64,000 nucleotides of DNA from Streptosporangium lutulentum (lineage in GTDB: Bacteria; Actinomycetota; Actinomycetes; Streptosporangiales; Streptosporangiaceae). The notes under the pieces were generated by a model that made no database searches, had not been told where the DNA came from, and saw only the letters and a list, made by a program, of their open reading frames with translations. The position numbers and the translations under genes are program-made. Position 1 is the first letter of the stretch. Each line of letters opens with the position of its first letter. Below are positions 44,593-53,363 of this stretch, piece by piece. The DNA lies in assembly GCF_030811455.1 (NCBI RefSeq), contig NZ_JAUSQU010000001.1, forward strand, positions 7,130,001 to 7,194,000, read 5' to 3'.

Positions 44593-45348
44593 TTATCCGT
44601 ACACCAGTTTGATTATCGCCAGGATTCCGATGAAGACGACGACTGCCCGGAGGACCGGTGCGGGGAGCTTTCTGCCGACTCTCGCGCCGATGAAGGCGCC
44701 GATCGTGGTACCCGCCGCGATCAGTGCCACCGCGTGCCAGTCCACCTCGGCGACCATGATGAACAGGGTCGCGGCGGTGGCGTTGACCAGCAGGGTGAGC
44801 ACGTTCTTGGCGGCGTTGACCCGCTGCAGGTCGCTGTCGAGGAAGGTTCCGAGCAGCCCGATGAGCAGCACTCCCTGGGCCGCGGCGAAGTAGCCGCCGT
44901 AGGTCCCGGCGGCGAGGACGCCCAGCCACAGCCACGGCCCGCCGTGCGGATGAGGGTTCTCCCGCCGGCCGTTCATCCACTTGCTGAGCTTGGGCTGGAG
45001 CACCACCAGCACGCACGCCAGACCGACCAGGACCGGAACGATCATTTCGAAGGCCTCGGCGGGGAGGAAGAGCAGGAGCACGCCCCCCATGGAGGAGCCC
45101 AGAACCGACGCGATCCCCAGCCGGATCAGCCGGGCACGCTGCCCCTTGAGTTCGGCGCGGTAGCCGAGCACCCCGGTCAGCGAGCCGGGCACCAGCCCGA
45201 TGTTGTTGGAGACGGTGGCGATGACCGGCGGTATTCCCAGGGCGACCAGCGTAGGAAACGTGATCAGCGATCCCGAGCCGACGACCGCGTTGATACCGCC
45301 CGCCCCGATTCCGGCCACGAAGATCGCAACCGCGTCCAACGGCGTCAT
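44593..45348 (-). CDS. TauE/SafE-family membrane permease
   Basis: A 251-residue protein with seven to eight hydrophobic helices. It has the duplicated TauE/SafE signature GGINAVVGSGSLITFPTLVA and, in the second half, GGYFAAAQGVLLIGLLG with NAAKNVLTLLVN. The family exports sulfite, sulfonates or related anions. The substrate is not determined by context. Confidence 0.9.
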   Translation of the reverse strand: MTPLDAVAIFVAGIGAGGINAVVGSGSLITFPTLVALGIPPVIATVSNNIGLVPGSLTGVLGYRAELKGQRARLIRLGIASVLGSSMGGVLLLFLPAEAFEMIVPVLVGLACVLVVLQPKLSKWMNGRRENPHPHGGPWLWLGVLAAGTYGGYFAAAQGVLLIGLLGTFLDSDLQRVNAAKNVLTLLVNATAATLFIMVAEVDWHAVALIAAGTTIGAFIGARVGRKLPAPVLRAVVVFIGILAIIKLVYG

Positions 45349-45428
45349 GACGCCTCCCCCTCAAACTTGTCCGGCTCGCGCCCGTGAACGGTGCACGGCA
45401 CTCACCGGATGCTAGGGGAGGGCCCCGC

Positions 45429-46346
45429 CTACCCGGAGGCGGGGGTGTCTTTACCTCCGAGCAGGCTCTCCAGGCTTTCCATCACCCTGCCCATGTCAGA
45501 TGGCATGATCCACACCTTGTTGGCGTCGCCCTTGGCGATCTCGGGGAGCGTCCGCAGGTACTGGTAGGCGAGGAACTCCCGATCCGGCTTGCCCTCGTGG
45601 ATCGCACGGCAGAGCATGCCGATCGCGTCGGCCTCGCCCTTCGCCCGCACCGCCCTTGCCTCGGCGTCGGCCTGGGCCCTGAGCACCACGGCCTCGGCCT
45701 CACCGCGGGCTCTGAGCACCGCGGCGTGCTTCTGACCCTCCGCGGTGAGGATGGCCGCCTGCTTGTGCCCCTCGGCCGCGAGCACCGCCGCCCGCTTGTC
45801 GCGTTCGGCGCGCATCTGCTTCTCCATCGACTCCTGGATCGAGGCGGGCACGTCGACCGCCTTGAGCTCGACCCGGTTGACCTGGATGCCCCATTTTCCG
45901 GTGGCGTGGTCCAGCGCCCCGCGCAACTCGGTGTTGATCCTCTCGCGGGAGGTCAGCGTGCGTTCGAGATCCATGCCGCCGACCGCGTTACGCAGCGTGG
46001 TCACGGTGAGCTGCTCGACGGCGACCAGGAAGTTGGCGACCTCGTAGGTCGCCGCCCGGGGATCGACGACCTGAAAGTACATGACGGCGTCGATGGAAAT
46101 GACGAGATTGTCCGAGGTGCTCACCGGTTGCGGCGGAAAGGAGACGACCTGCTCGCGCAGATCTATCGTTTTCTTCATCCGGTCGACGAATGGAACCACC
46201 AGATTCAGCCCGGGTCTGAGCGCCCGGTGATAACGCCCGAACCGCTCCACGATCCCCGCGGTGGCCTGCGGAACGATACGGACCGACCTCATAAGGGCAA
46301 GCCCTGCCATTACCGCGACGACGAGTGCAGCGACCAGCGATTCCAT
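45429..46346 (-). CDS. SPFH/band-7 (stomatin-like) membrane protein
   Basis: A 305-residue protein. One N-terminal hydrophobic helix (VAALVVAVMAGLALM) precedes the band-7 domain (IVPQATAGIVERFGRYHRAL; DAVMYFQVVDP). A heptad-rich coiled coil (QESMEKQMRAERDKRAAVLA and onward) with AEGQKHAAVLRARGEAEAV repeats follows, then a conserved C-terminus (LRTLPEIAKG). It organises membrane microdomains or protease complexes. No NfeD partner gene is adjacent. Confidence 0.93.
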   Translation of the reverse strand: MESLVAALVVAVMAGLALMRSVRIVPQATAGIVERFGRYHRALRPGLNLVVPFVDRMKKTIDLREQVVSFPPQPVSTSDNLVISIDAVMYFQVVDPRAATYEVANFLVAVEQLTVTTLRNAVGGMDLERTLTSRERINTELRGALDHATGKWGIQVNRVELKAVDVPASIQESMEKQMRAERDKRAAVLAAEGHKQAAILTAEGQKHAAVLRARGEAEAVVLRAQADAEARAVRAKGEADAIGMLCRAIHEGKPDREFLAYQYLRTLPEIAKGDANKVWIMPSDMGRVMESLESLLGGKDTPASG

Positions 46347-46481
46347 GAGCCACTCCGGACGGTCGAGTCACCTGGGTCTCTCGTACCGGAAGGATATTTG
46401 GTTTTACCTTTGACGGCTTTCGAATGTCGCATTGCGTTCTCGGAGAAGGACCTAAAACTCCGATAAGGCCCCTATAATTCC

Positions 46482-46537
46482 AAGAAAATCCCAGAGTTCA
46501 GGGAAAGTCCCAGAACTCCGAGAAAATCCCGGCGAAA
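46482..46537. repeat. Degenerate 19-bp A-rich repeats
   Basis: AAAATCCC, AAAGTCCC and AAAATCCC recur at 46485, 46504 and 46523, with CAGAGTTC and CAGAACTC between them. They lie in the AT-richer gap between the stomatin and ABC ATPase genes. Confidence 0.5.
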
Positions 46538-46540
46538 ACC

Positions 46541-47335
46541 TTAGAAATGATGCGCCCGTGCGTACCAGCGGCCGTCGCCCCCGCGCTCCAGGCTGAGCGG
46601 GACGCTGAAAGTCCGTGACAGGTTCTCGGCGGTCATCACCTGATCGATCGGGCCCTGGGCCACCACCGATCCGTGCCGGAGCAGCAGCGCGTGGGTGAAG
46701 CCGCTGGGCACCTCCTCCACGTGGTGGGTGACCAGCACCATCGTCGGCGCCTTCGGATCGTGCGCGAACGTCGCCAGGCGGCGGACCAGATCCTCCCGGC
46801 CGCCGAGGTCCAGCCCGGCGGCGGGCTCGTCCAGCAGCAGCAGCTCGGGGTCCGGCATCAGCGCACGGGCGATCTGGACCCGCTTGCGCTCACCCTCCGA
46901 CAGCGTGTTGAACCGGCGCCGGATCAGATGGGCGCAGCCGAGCTGATCGATGAGCTCGACGGCGCGGGTCACGTCGTTGGAGTCGTACTCCTCCGTCCAG
47001 CGGCCGATGATCGCGTAGGAGGCCGTGAGCACCAGGTCGATGACCTTCTCCTCCGGCGGCACCTTCTCGGCCAGCGCCGCGCTCGCAAGTCCGATGCGGG
47101 GCCTCAACTCGAAAACGTCACTCTGGCCGAGCCGCTCGCCCAAGATCTCGACAATGCCCTCGGTGGGGAACAGCATCGCCCCCACCACCTGCAGCAACGT
47201 CGTCTTGCCCGCGCCGTTGGGACCGATGACGACCCACCGCTCGTCCTCGTGAACGGTCCAGTCGATGTCCCGCAGCAGGGCTGCCCCGTCCCTGCGGACG
47301 GTGACGTCCTGTAGCCGAAGCACCTGACCGCCCAT
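46541..47335 (-). CDS. ABC ATP-binding protein (single domain, YlmA/ModF-like)
   Basis: A 264-residue ATPase with Walker A GPNGAGKTTLL, signature LSEGERKRVQIARAL, Walker B LLLLDEPAAGLDLGGRE and H-loop VTHHVEEV. No permease gene is linked, so it may act alone or with an unlinked membrane subunit. ATG 47335 (MGGQVLRLQDV) has GGAGG 9 nt upstream; the upstream frame adds a basic, non-family extension. Confidence 0.88.
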   Translation of the reverse strand: MGGQVLRLQDVTVRRDGAALLRDIDWTVHEDERWVVIGPNGAGKTTLLQVVGAMLFPTEGIVEILGERLGQSDVFELRPRIGLASAALAEKVPPEEKVIDLVLTASYAIIGRWTEEYDSNDVTRAVELIDQLGCAHLIRRRFNTLSEGERKRVQIARALMPDPELLLLDEPAAGLDLGGREDLVRRLATFAHDPKAPTMVLVTHHVEEVPSGFTHALLLRHGSVVAQGPIDQVMTAENLSRTFSVPLSLERGGDGRWYARAHHF

Positions 47336-47403
47336 CCCTTTACGCCTCCTCATGAATCGCCTGGAACAAAACCTATTGCAGGACAAGCGCATATCGTGGA
47401 TCG

Positions 47404-48123
47404 GTGCATCCTGATTCACCGATCTCGGCCACCTTGGTCTGCTGGGGCAACGCCTGGCTCACCGGGCAGGCCGGCCTCGACGAGGCCGTCGACCGCGTGG
47501 AGCGGCAGGCCGGCCCCCAGCTCGTCGCCGGAGACTCCGGCGACCTCCCTCTCCGCGGATTCCTCGCCGACCTACGTCTTGAGGGCCTGCGGTCACTGCG
47601 ACTGGCTCTTCCCGTCGCGGGCGACCCACTCGGGCTCACCGGACCACCCCCCTTCAACTCCGCGGCCATCGAGGCGGGACAGGCTGTGATAGCCGTGCTC
47701 GCCGGTAGATGTCTTGGTCTCATCCCCGTGACGGACCGCCGCGGGTCATCGTACGCCGGGGTGCGATGGAGCGTGCTGGAGGCCCGTACCACCGCCCCGG
47801 ATCTCCCCTCGCTGGCCGAGGCCGAGCGTGAGCTGACCCTCGCGATGAGCGCCGCCACCGACGCCCTGCTCAGCGTGGAGGGCCCGGCTCAGGGCCACCG
47901 CCGGGTGAAAATCGTCAGCGACGGCCTGGCCCCCGGCTACCCGGCCCGTGCCCACCGGGTCGCCGCTCTCGCCGCCCGGCTCGACGCGGTGCTCCGCGTC
48001 GCCGACGACCGGGGGCTCACCTCGGGTCAGATCGCCGTCCGCGACCACGCCCTGCGCGACCTCGACCGCGCGGTACGGCGTGCGCTGGTGGCCGCCCATC
48101 ACGCGATCACCGAATTCGTCTAG
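47404..48123 (+). CDS. Conserved actinobacterial hypothetical protein
   Basis: A 239-residue soluble protein starting MHPDSPISATLVCWGNAWLT. The centre reads RLALPVAGDPLGLTGPPPFN, and the C-terminal half is helical (ARAHRVAALAARLDAVLRVA). I do not recognise a named domain. The GTG at 47404 has a -10-like TATCGT 6 nt upstream and looks leaderless. It is divergent from the ABC ATPase gene. Confidence 0.72.
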   Translation: MHPDSPISATLVCWGNAWLTGQAGLDEAVDRVERQAGPQLVAGDSGDLPLRGFLADLRLEGLRSLRLALPVAGDPLGLTGPPPFNSAAIEAGQAVIAVLAGRCLGLIPVTDRRGSSYAGVRWSVLEARTTAPDLPSLAEAERELTLAMSAATDALLSVEGPAQGHRRVKIVSDGLAPGYPARAHRVAALAARLDAVLRVADDRGLTSGQIAVRDHALRDLDRAVRRALVAAHHAITEFV

Positions 48124-48124
48124 G

Positions 48125-48784
48125 TCAGTCCAGGCCGTGTCTCACGGCGTAGAGGGCGGCCTGGGTCCTGTCCTGGACCCCCAGTTTCATCAGCACGTTG
48201 GAGACGTGGGTCTTCACCGTCTTCTCCGCCACGGTGAGCTCCCTGGCGATCTCGCGGTTGGACCGCCCGGCGGCGATCAGCGTGAGCACCTCTCGCTCCC
48301 GGTCGGTCAGCGGCGTCACGCGCCCGGCCGCCGGCGCCGCGGTACCGGGTCCCGGCAGCCCCGGCGGCTCCGACAGCATCGCCTCGGCGGCCTCGGGCGC
48401 CAGCAGGACCTGGCCTCCGTGAACCGCGCGAATGGACTGGACGAGCGCGGCGGGATCGACGTCCTTGTAGAGGAAACCGGCGGCCCCGGCCCGCATCGCC
48501 GGAGCCACGTCCTCCCTGTCGCTGACCGAGGTCAGCACCAGCACCCGCGGGAACGGCCCTCGCTCCCCCAGTCTGATCAGCGTGCCGAGACCGTCGAGGA
48601 CCGGCATCTTCAGATCGAGCAGCAGCACGTCCGGGACGAGGGACTCCACCAGGGCGACCGCCTCGGCGCCGTCCGCGGCCTCTCCCACCACGTCGAGGTC
48701 GTCCTGAAGGTCCAGGAAGGTGCGCAGACCCTGCCGGACGACCGGGTGGTCGTCGGCGATCAGCACACGGATCACAGGGGTCAC
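48125..48784 (-). CDS. NarL/LuxR-family response regulator
   Basis: A 219-residue regulator. The receiver domain (VLIADDHPVVRQGL; phosphoacceptor Asp in VLLLDLKMP; Lys in FLYKDVDP) is joined by a Pro/Ala linker to a LuxR HTH (LTDREREVLTLIAAGRSNRE, VKTHVSNVLMKLGV). The GTG start at 48784 overlaps the kinase stop (GTGA), making a coupled two-component pair. Confidence 0.95.
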   Translation of the reverse strand: MTPVIRVLIADDHPVVRQGLRTFLDLQDDLDVVGEAADGAEAVALVESLVPDVLLLDLKMPVLDGLGTLIRLGERGPFPRVLVLTSVSDREDVAPAMRAGAAGFLYKDVDPAALVQSIRAVHGGQVLLAPEAAEAMLSEPPGLPGPGTAAPAAGRVTPLTDREREVLTLIAAGRSNREIARELTVAEKTVKTHVSNVLMKLGVQDRTQAALYAVRHGLD

Positions 48785-49902
48785 GCGGGCACCTCCATCC
48801 TGACCAGTGTCCCGTGGCCGGGCTCCGATCTCACCCGCACGGCCCCGCCCAGCGCCTGAGCCCTGTCTCCCATCGACGCGATGCCCAGCCCTCGCCCCGT
48901 GGCGGCCTCCACGTCGAACCCCGCCCCGTCGTCACGAATCTCCAGGACCACGCGCCCGCCCTCGCAGCCCAGCCGTACGCTGACGGTGCCCGCCGCCGAG
49001 TGCCGGGAGGCGTTGTGCAGAGCCTCCTGGGCCACCCGGAGGACGGCCACCTCGGTCGTCGGTTCGAGCGCGCACACCGAGCTCTCCTCGAAGGTGAACG
49101 AGGCCGGGTGGAGCCGGTCCAGCAGGCGCACGTGCTTGCGGAGCGTCTCGGCCAGGCCGTGCCGGTCGAGCTCGGCCGGGCGGAGCTCGACGATCACCGC
49201 GCGGAGCTCGGCCAGGGCCTCCCCCGCCAGCCGTTCGACCCGATCGAGCTCCCGCAGCGCCCGGTCGGGGTCGCGAACCACCAGCGAGGCCGCGGCCTGG
49301 GCGGTGAGCCGGAGCGAGAACAGCTTCTGGGTCACCGCGTCGTGCAGTTCCCTGGCCATCCGGGTGCGCTCCTCCACCAGCGCCAGCTCCCGGCCGCGCT
49401 CGTAGAGGCGGGCGTTGGTGAGCGCGATCGCGGCGTGCGCGGCGAACATGGTGAGCAGTCGCTGGTCGGCCTCGGTGAAGCCCCCCGGGCTCCGCTTGTT
49501 GGACAGGAAGATGATCCCGAGCACCTGGTCGCCGTCGAGGATCGGCACCCCGATGAAATCCTTGAGAACCGGATGAGCTCGCGGCCAGTACTCGAACCGG
49601 GGATCCCTGCGGATGTCGGGCAGCCTGACCGGTGCGCCCTCGCGCAGCATCGCGCCCAGCATGCCGTGCTGGCGGGGCGTGGGCCCGATGGCGTCCCACT
49701 CCTCGTCGGAGATGCCCTCGGCGACGAACTCAGCGAACGCCCCCTCGTCGTCGGGCACGCCGAGCGCGGCGTAGCGGGCGTCCAGCAGCTGCTGGGCCGA
49801 CCGCACGATGACCTGGAGCACCTCCCTGACCGACAGGTGCCTGGTCACGGCGAGCACGGCGGAACTCACCGCGTGCAGGACCGCCTCCCGGTCTTCGTTC
49901 AT
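48781..49902 (-). CDS. GAF-domain sensor histidine kinase (DevS/NarL type)
   Basis: A 373-residue soluble kinase without transmembrane helices. One GAF domain (about 20-165, with FVAEGISDEEWDAIGPTPRQ and FIGVPILDGDQVLGIIFLSN) precedes HisKA_3 (RTRMARELHDAVTQKLFSLR) and HATPase_c (LRVAQEALHNASRHS; DDGAGFD; GLGIASMGDRA). The GAF resembles those of DevS/DosT-like gas or redox sensors. Heme binding cannot be judged from sequence here. Confidence 0.92.
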   Translation of the reverse strand: MNEDREAVLHAVSSAVLAVTRHLSVREVLQVIVRSAQQLLDARYAALGVPDDEGAFAEFVAEGISDEEWDAIGPTPRQHGMLGAMLREGAPVRLPDIRRDPRFEYWPRAHPVLKDFIGVPILDGDQVLGIIFLSNKRSPGGFTEADQRLLTMFAAHAAIALTNARLYERGRELALVEERTRMARELHDAVTQKLFSLRLTAQAAASLVVRDPDRALRELDRVERLAGEALAELRAVIVELRPAELDRHGLAETLRKHVRLLDRLHPASFTFEESSVCALEPTTEVAVLRVAQEALHNASRHSAAGTVSVRLGCEGGRVVLEIRDDGAGFDVEAATGRGLGIASMGDRAQALGGAVRVRSEPGHGTLVRMEVPA

Positions 49903-50025
49903 GAAAAAACTCTAGGCCCCCGTGCTCGCGAGCGCGTTCGGCCGTAGGTCCTAGGTCCATGAGCCCAGGGACGGCCCGGTCCTGAGCCCGATGTGCCGGG
50001 GGCGCGCGATTCCTACCGTCGAGAC

Positions 50026-50706
50026 ATGACCCGTCAAGACACGACGAAGACCGCACTCATCACCGGAGCCTCCCGCGGCCTCGGCCTGGCGCTCGCCCGT
50101 TCCCTGGCCGCCGACGGCTGGCGGCTCATCCTCACCGCGCGGGGCGCGGACGCCCTCAAGCCCGTCGCGGACGAGCTCGGCGCCCTCGCCCTCGTCGGGG
50201 ACGTCGCCGATCCGGGCCACCGGGACCGGCTGGCGCACGCCGTACACGATCAGGGTGGGCTGGACCTGCTCGTCAACAACGCGTCCGGGTTGGGCGCGGT
50301 CCCGCTGCCGCCCCTGTCCCGCTATCCGATCGACACCCTCGAAGACCTGTTCAGGTCCAACGTGCTGGCCCCGCTGGCGCTGATCCAGACGACCCTGCGG
50401 GGGCTCAGGGAGCGGCGCGGGGCGATCGTCAACATCTCCTCCGACGCGGCGGTGGAGTCCTACGAGGGCTGGGGCGGGTACGGCGCGACCAAGGCCGCCC
50501 TGGAGCGGCTCTCCGGCGTGCTGGCCGCCGAGGAGCCCGACGTCCTGGTCTGGTGGGTGGACCCGGGCGAGATGAGCACGGCCATGCTCGCCGACGCGGT
50601 CGGCGCGGAGGAGGCCGCGGCGGCCCCGGGCCCGGAAGCGGTCGTCCCCACCCTGCGACGGCTGATCGCGGAGCGCCCGGTCAGCGGGCGGGTGAGACAC
50701 ACGTGA
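50026..50706 (+). CDS. Short-chain dehydrogenase/reductase
   Basis: A 226-residue classical SDR with cofactor motif TGASRGLGLALA, NNAS, catalytic Ser in VNISSDAAVE and YGATK (Tyr-Lys pair). The NAD(P) preference is unclear; Arg in LTARGADA may favour NADPH. The substrate is unknown. ATG 50026 lies 6 nt after a TACCGT -10 box. It is divergent from the GAF kinase and 64 bp upstream of queA. Confidence 0.88.
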   Translation: MTRQDTTKTALITGASRGLGLALARSLAADGWRLILTARGADALKPVADELGALALVGDVADPGHRDRLAHAVHDQGGLDLLVNNASGLGAVPLPPLSRYPIDTLEDLFRSNVLAPLALIQTTLRGLRERRGAIVNISSDAAVESYEGWGGYGATKAALERLSGVLAAEEPDVLVWWVDPGEMSTAMLADAVGAEEAAAAPGPEAVVPTLRRLIAERPVSGRVRHT

Positions 50707-50770
50707 ACGAACGACGCGAACGGGCCGATGATCGGGGCGGCATGCGGATCAGAGTGGCGAAGGAGGAATC

Positions 50771-51853
50771 GTGAGCACATCGACGGACGCCATGGCCTCG
50801 GGCTTCACACTCCCGTACGACCTGGAGGCGCACGAGCCGCCCGAGGCCCGGGGGCTGACCCGTGACGGGGTGCGGCTGCTGGTCTCGCGGAGTGGCGCCG
50901 GCCGGACGCGCGGGGACGTGGGAGGAGTCCTCGAAGGCGCCGGGGAGATCGGTCATCACGCGTTCACCGACCTGCCCGGCCTGCTGGAATCCGGTGACCT
51001 GCTGGTCGTCAACAACTCCGCCACGCTCCCCGCCGCGGTCCGGACCGACCGGCTCGCGGTGCACTTCTCCACCGAGCGGGAGGACGGAACCTGGCTGATC
51101 GAACTCCGCCTCAGGACGGAGCGGCGAGGCTCGGAGGCGGCCGGTGAGCCCTACTCCGGCGGTGTCGGCGGGGAGTGGCTGCCGCTGCCCGGCGGGGCCA
51201 CGCTGCGGCTGCTGGGGCGGGAGACGCCACGCCTGTGGCGGGCCAGGCTCGACCGTGACGTCCCCGCCTACCTCCACCGGTACGGCGTGCCGATCCGCTA
51301 CTCCTACGTGGACAGGGACTGGCCGCTGGCCGCCTACCAGACCGTGTTCGGGGTGCGCCTGGGAAGCGCGGAGATGCCCAGCGCGGGGCGGCCGTTCACC
51401 ACCGAACTGGTGACCGCGCTGGTGTCGCGCGGGATCGGCGTCGCGCCGATCACCCTGCACACGGGGGTGGCCTCGCCGGAAAAGGACGAGCCGCCCTACC
51501 CGGAGTGGTGTGAGGTGCCCGAGACCACCGCCCGGCAGGTGGAGCTCGCGCGCGAGTCGGGCGGCCGGGTGATCGCGGTGGGCACGACCGTGGTGCGGGC
51601 GCTGGAGACGGCCGCGCTGGCGGACGGCCGGGTCCGGGCCGTACGCGGCTGGACCTCCCACATCGTGACGCCCTCGACCGGGGTGAGGGCGGTGAACGGC
51701 CTGATCACCGGCCTGCACGAGCCGCGCTCCAGCCACCTGCTGATGCTGTCGGCGATCGCCGGTGGCGAGTTGCTCTCCCGCTCCTACGCGGAGGCGCTCG
51801 GGGAGGGGTATCTCTGGCACGAGTTCGGCGACGTCCACCTGCTCCTGGGCTAG
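50771..51853 (+). CDS. queA: S-adenosylmethionine:tRNA ribosyltransferase-isomerase homologue
   Basis: A 360-residue QueA-family protein. VVNNSATLPAAV corresponds to the N-terminal family block. Further family blocks are YASE-like sequence at FTTELVTALVSRGIGVAPIT, LHTGVASP, VIAVGTTVVRALE and ITGLHEPRSSHLLMLSAIAG. QueA forms epoxyqueuosine on tRNA. No tgt, queC-F or queG gene is visible, so a different role or an unlinked pathway is possible. GTG 50771 has AAGGAGG 6 nt upstream, a strong site. Confidence 0.85.
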   Translation: MSTSTDAMASGFTLPYDLEAHEPPEARGLTRDGVRLLVSRSGAGRTRGDVGGVLEGAGEIGHHAFTDLPGLLESGDLLVVNNSATLPAAVRTDRLAVHFSTEREDGTWLIELRLRTERRGSEAAGEPYSGGVGGEWLPLPGGATLRLLGRETPRLWRARLDRDVPAYLHRYGVPIRYSYVDRDWPLAAYQTVFGVRLGSAEMPSAGRPFTTELVTALVSRGIGVAPITLHTGVASPEKDEPPYPEWCEVPETTARQVELARESGGRVIAVGTTVVRALETAALADGRVRAVRGWTSHIVTPSTGVRAVNGLITGLHEPRSSHLLMLSAIAGGELLSRSYAEALGEGYLWHEFGDVHLLLG

Positions 51854-51907
51854 CGCGGGACGCGCTCCGCTCTCACGTCTCACGCCGAAGCCGGGCCGGG
51901 GCACCGG

Positions 51908-52813
51908 TCACCCCACCGGAGGCATGCCGATCACCGGACCGTCCCGGAACACATGCGTCCGGGGCGGGATCCCGCGAACCCGCTGCCGGTACTGGCACAG
52001 CAGTCCCGGCCAGTCGGTCTGGATGATGTCGGCGCCGTGCGCCATGAGCCGTCCCCATCCGTCGGCCGGGTCTCCGAAGACGGAGGTGCGGTCGTCACGG
52101 CCCGCGAAGAGCGGGACTCCGTCGGGCAGGTTGATGGCGTTGAGCAGGCAGGCCAGTCCGGCCGCGTGCGCCTCGGCGACGACGTCATGCCCTGTCAGGT
52201 CGTCGTCCTCGTGCCCGGCGATGAGCTCCACCCCGACGAGGTTGATGTCCGGGTCGCCGAGCACCGCGCCGATCTCGCGGCGCGATCGCACGATCGGGAT
52301 GTACGGATACTTGACCGGATGCCGGCGCAGCCTGTCGAGCCAGACCTCCTCGACGGGGCTCTTGAAGACCAGCTGACCGGCCATGTCGAAACGGTCGGCG
52401 AAGGGCAGCAGGTCGTCCCAGTACCACCACGAGCGGTCCACGTTCAGGAGCGCCTCACCGGGAAGCCGCTCAAGCACCGCGTCCAACCCGGTCACCGTGG
52501 CGTCGTATCGGACCCGCCGGTACCGCAGGGCGCGTATCTCCCCGGTCGTCAGCTTGCGGAGGTCGATGTCGCGCTCGAACGCCTGCCGCTCCATGCCGTC
52601 GTGAAAGAGAAAGAAGTCGCCGTCCGCCGACTCGACGACGTCGATCTCCACCATGTCGGCGCCCTGCCGCAGAGCGGCCTCGACGGCCTGCCAGGTGTTC
52701 TCCGGCACGTCGCCGAGGCCCGTGCCCCGGTGGACGGCCACCAGCGGCCTCCGCTCGACGAGCCGGGCGTTCAACAGGGCGTTGACGTCCTGGTACTGCG
52801 CCTGTCCGAACAT
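51908..52813 (-). CDS. Glycerophosphodiester phosphodiesterase family protein
   Basis: A 301-residue GDPD TIM-barrel protein. VAVHRGTGLGDVPENTWQAV holds the catalytic His and metal-binding Glu/Asn, MVEIDVVESADGDFFLFHDG the second His, and IIQTDWPGLL the C-terminal strand. No signal peptide is seen from ATG 52813 (AGGA just upstream), so it is probably cytoplasmic. The substrate may be a glycerophosphodiester. Confidence 0.88.
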   Translation of the reverse strand: MFGQAQYQDVNALLNARLVERRPLVAVHRGTGLGDVPENTWQAVEAALRQGADMVEIDVVESADGDFFLFHDGMERQAFERDIDLRKLTTGEIRALRYRRVRYDATVTGLDAVLERLPGEALLNVDRSWWYWDDLLPFADRFDMAGQLVFKSPVEEVWLDRLRRHPVKYPYIPIVRSRREIGAVLGDPDINLVGVELIAGHEDDDLTGHDVVAEAHAAGLACLLNAINLPDGVPLFAGRDDRTSVFGDPADGWGRLMAHGADIIQTDWPGLLCQYRQRVRGIPPRTHVFRDGPVIGMPPVG

Positions 52814-53000
52814 GATTCCTACCGTCAGCCGATGGGTGTGCCGTCGATGAGCGGGCGAGCCCGGATCCCGGCGGTCGCCGTCTCCTCCCGTGTACGGGCC
52901 CCCGGCCACCGCCGCCGCGCCCGTACACGAACCACATGGTCAGAGTGGAGATGACCATGAGCGGCACGGCGTAAACGAACGTGGACGCCGTGGCGTCACC

Positions 53001-53050
53001 GTTTCCCTCGCCTTCCCCCGCCTTCCCTCGCATTCCCTCGCCTTCCCTCG
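53001..53050. repeat. Five tandem pyrimidine decamers
   Basis: Five 10-bp units (GTTTCCCTCG, CCTTCCCCCG, CCTTCCCTCG, CATTCCCTCG, CCTTCCCTCG) run without gaps. The strand is almost purely pyrimidine, so unusual DNA structure or strand slippage is possible. Confidence 0.85.
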
Positions 53051-53305
53051 CCGGCCGCGGTGCTCTGGACGGCGAGGCCGAGCGGCCGGCGCGCGAGGAG
53101 CAGGGCGGTGTCGTGGCCGGCGAGCAGGCCGCCGGCGTTCGATCGTCCGATGCCGTGACCGCCGCGGCCGCCGGCGGGGCTGGGTGGCTGAGGGGCTGGG
53201 GACGGAACGACGCCGGCGACCGGCGACCGGCCGGGCGAGGTGCCGATCGTGCGCGCCCACCGTGAAGCCCGCCTCCCGGCAAGAGTGCGGACAACCCCAT
53301 ATGCG

Positions 53306-53322
53306 CGGGGAACCGTTCCCCG
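53306..53322. promoter_or_regulatory. Palindrome upstream of the solitary response regulator
   Basis: CGGGGAACCGTTCCCCG is a perfect 8-1-8 palindrome centred 50 bp upstream of the response-regulator ATG. It may be an autoregulatory operator. Confidence 0.5.
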
Positions 53323-53363
53323 TCATGATTTCCCCATGAACGGTTCCGGGCCCCGCGCGGCCC

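Larger units (their letters stand above)
52814..53363. other. 550-bp gene-free region with decamer repeats and a palindrome
   Basis: No convincing gene is visible. It contains five tandem decamers (53001-53050) and an 8-1-8 palindrome (53306-53322), listed separately. The frames here are GC-biased shadows. Confidence 0.6.
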
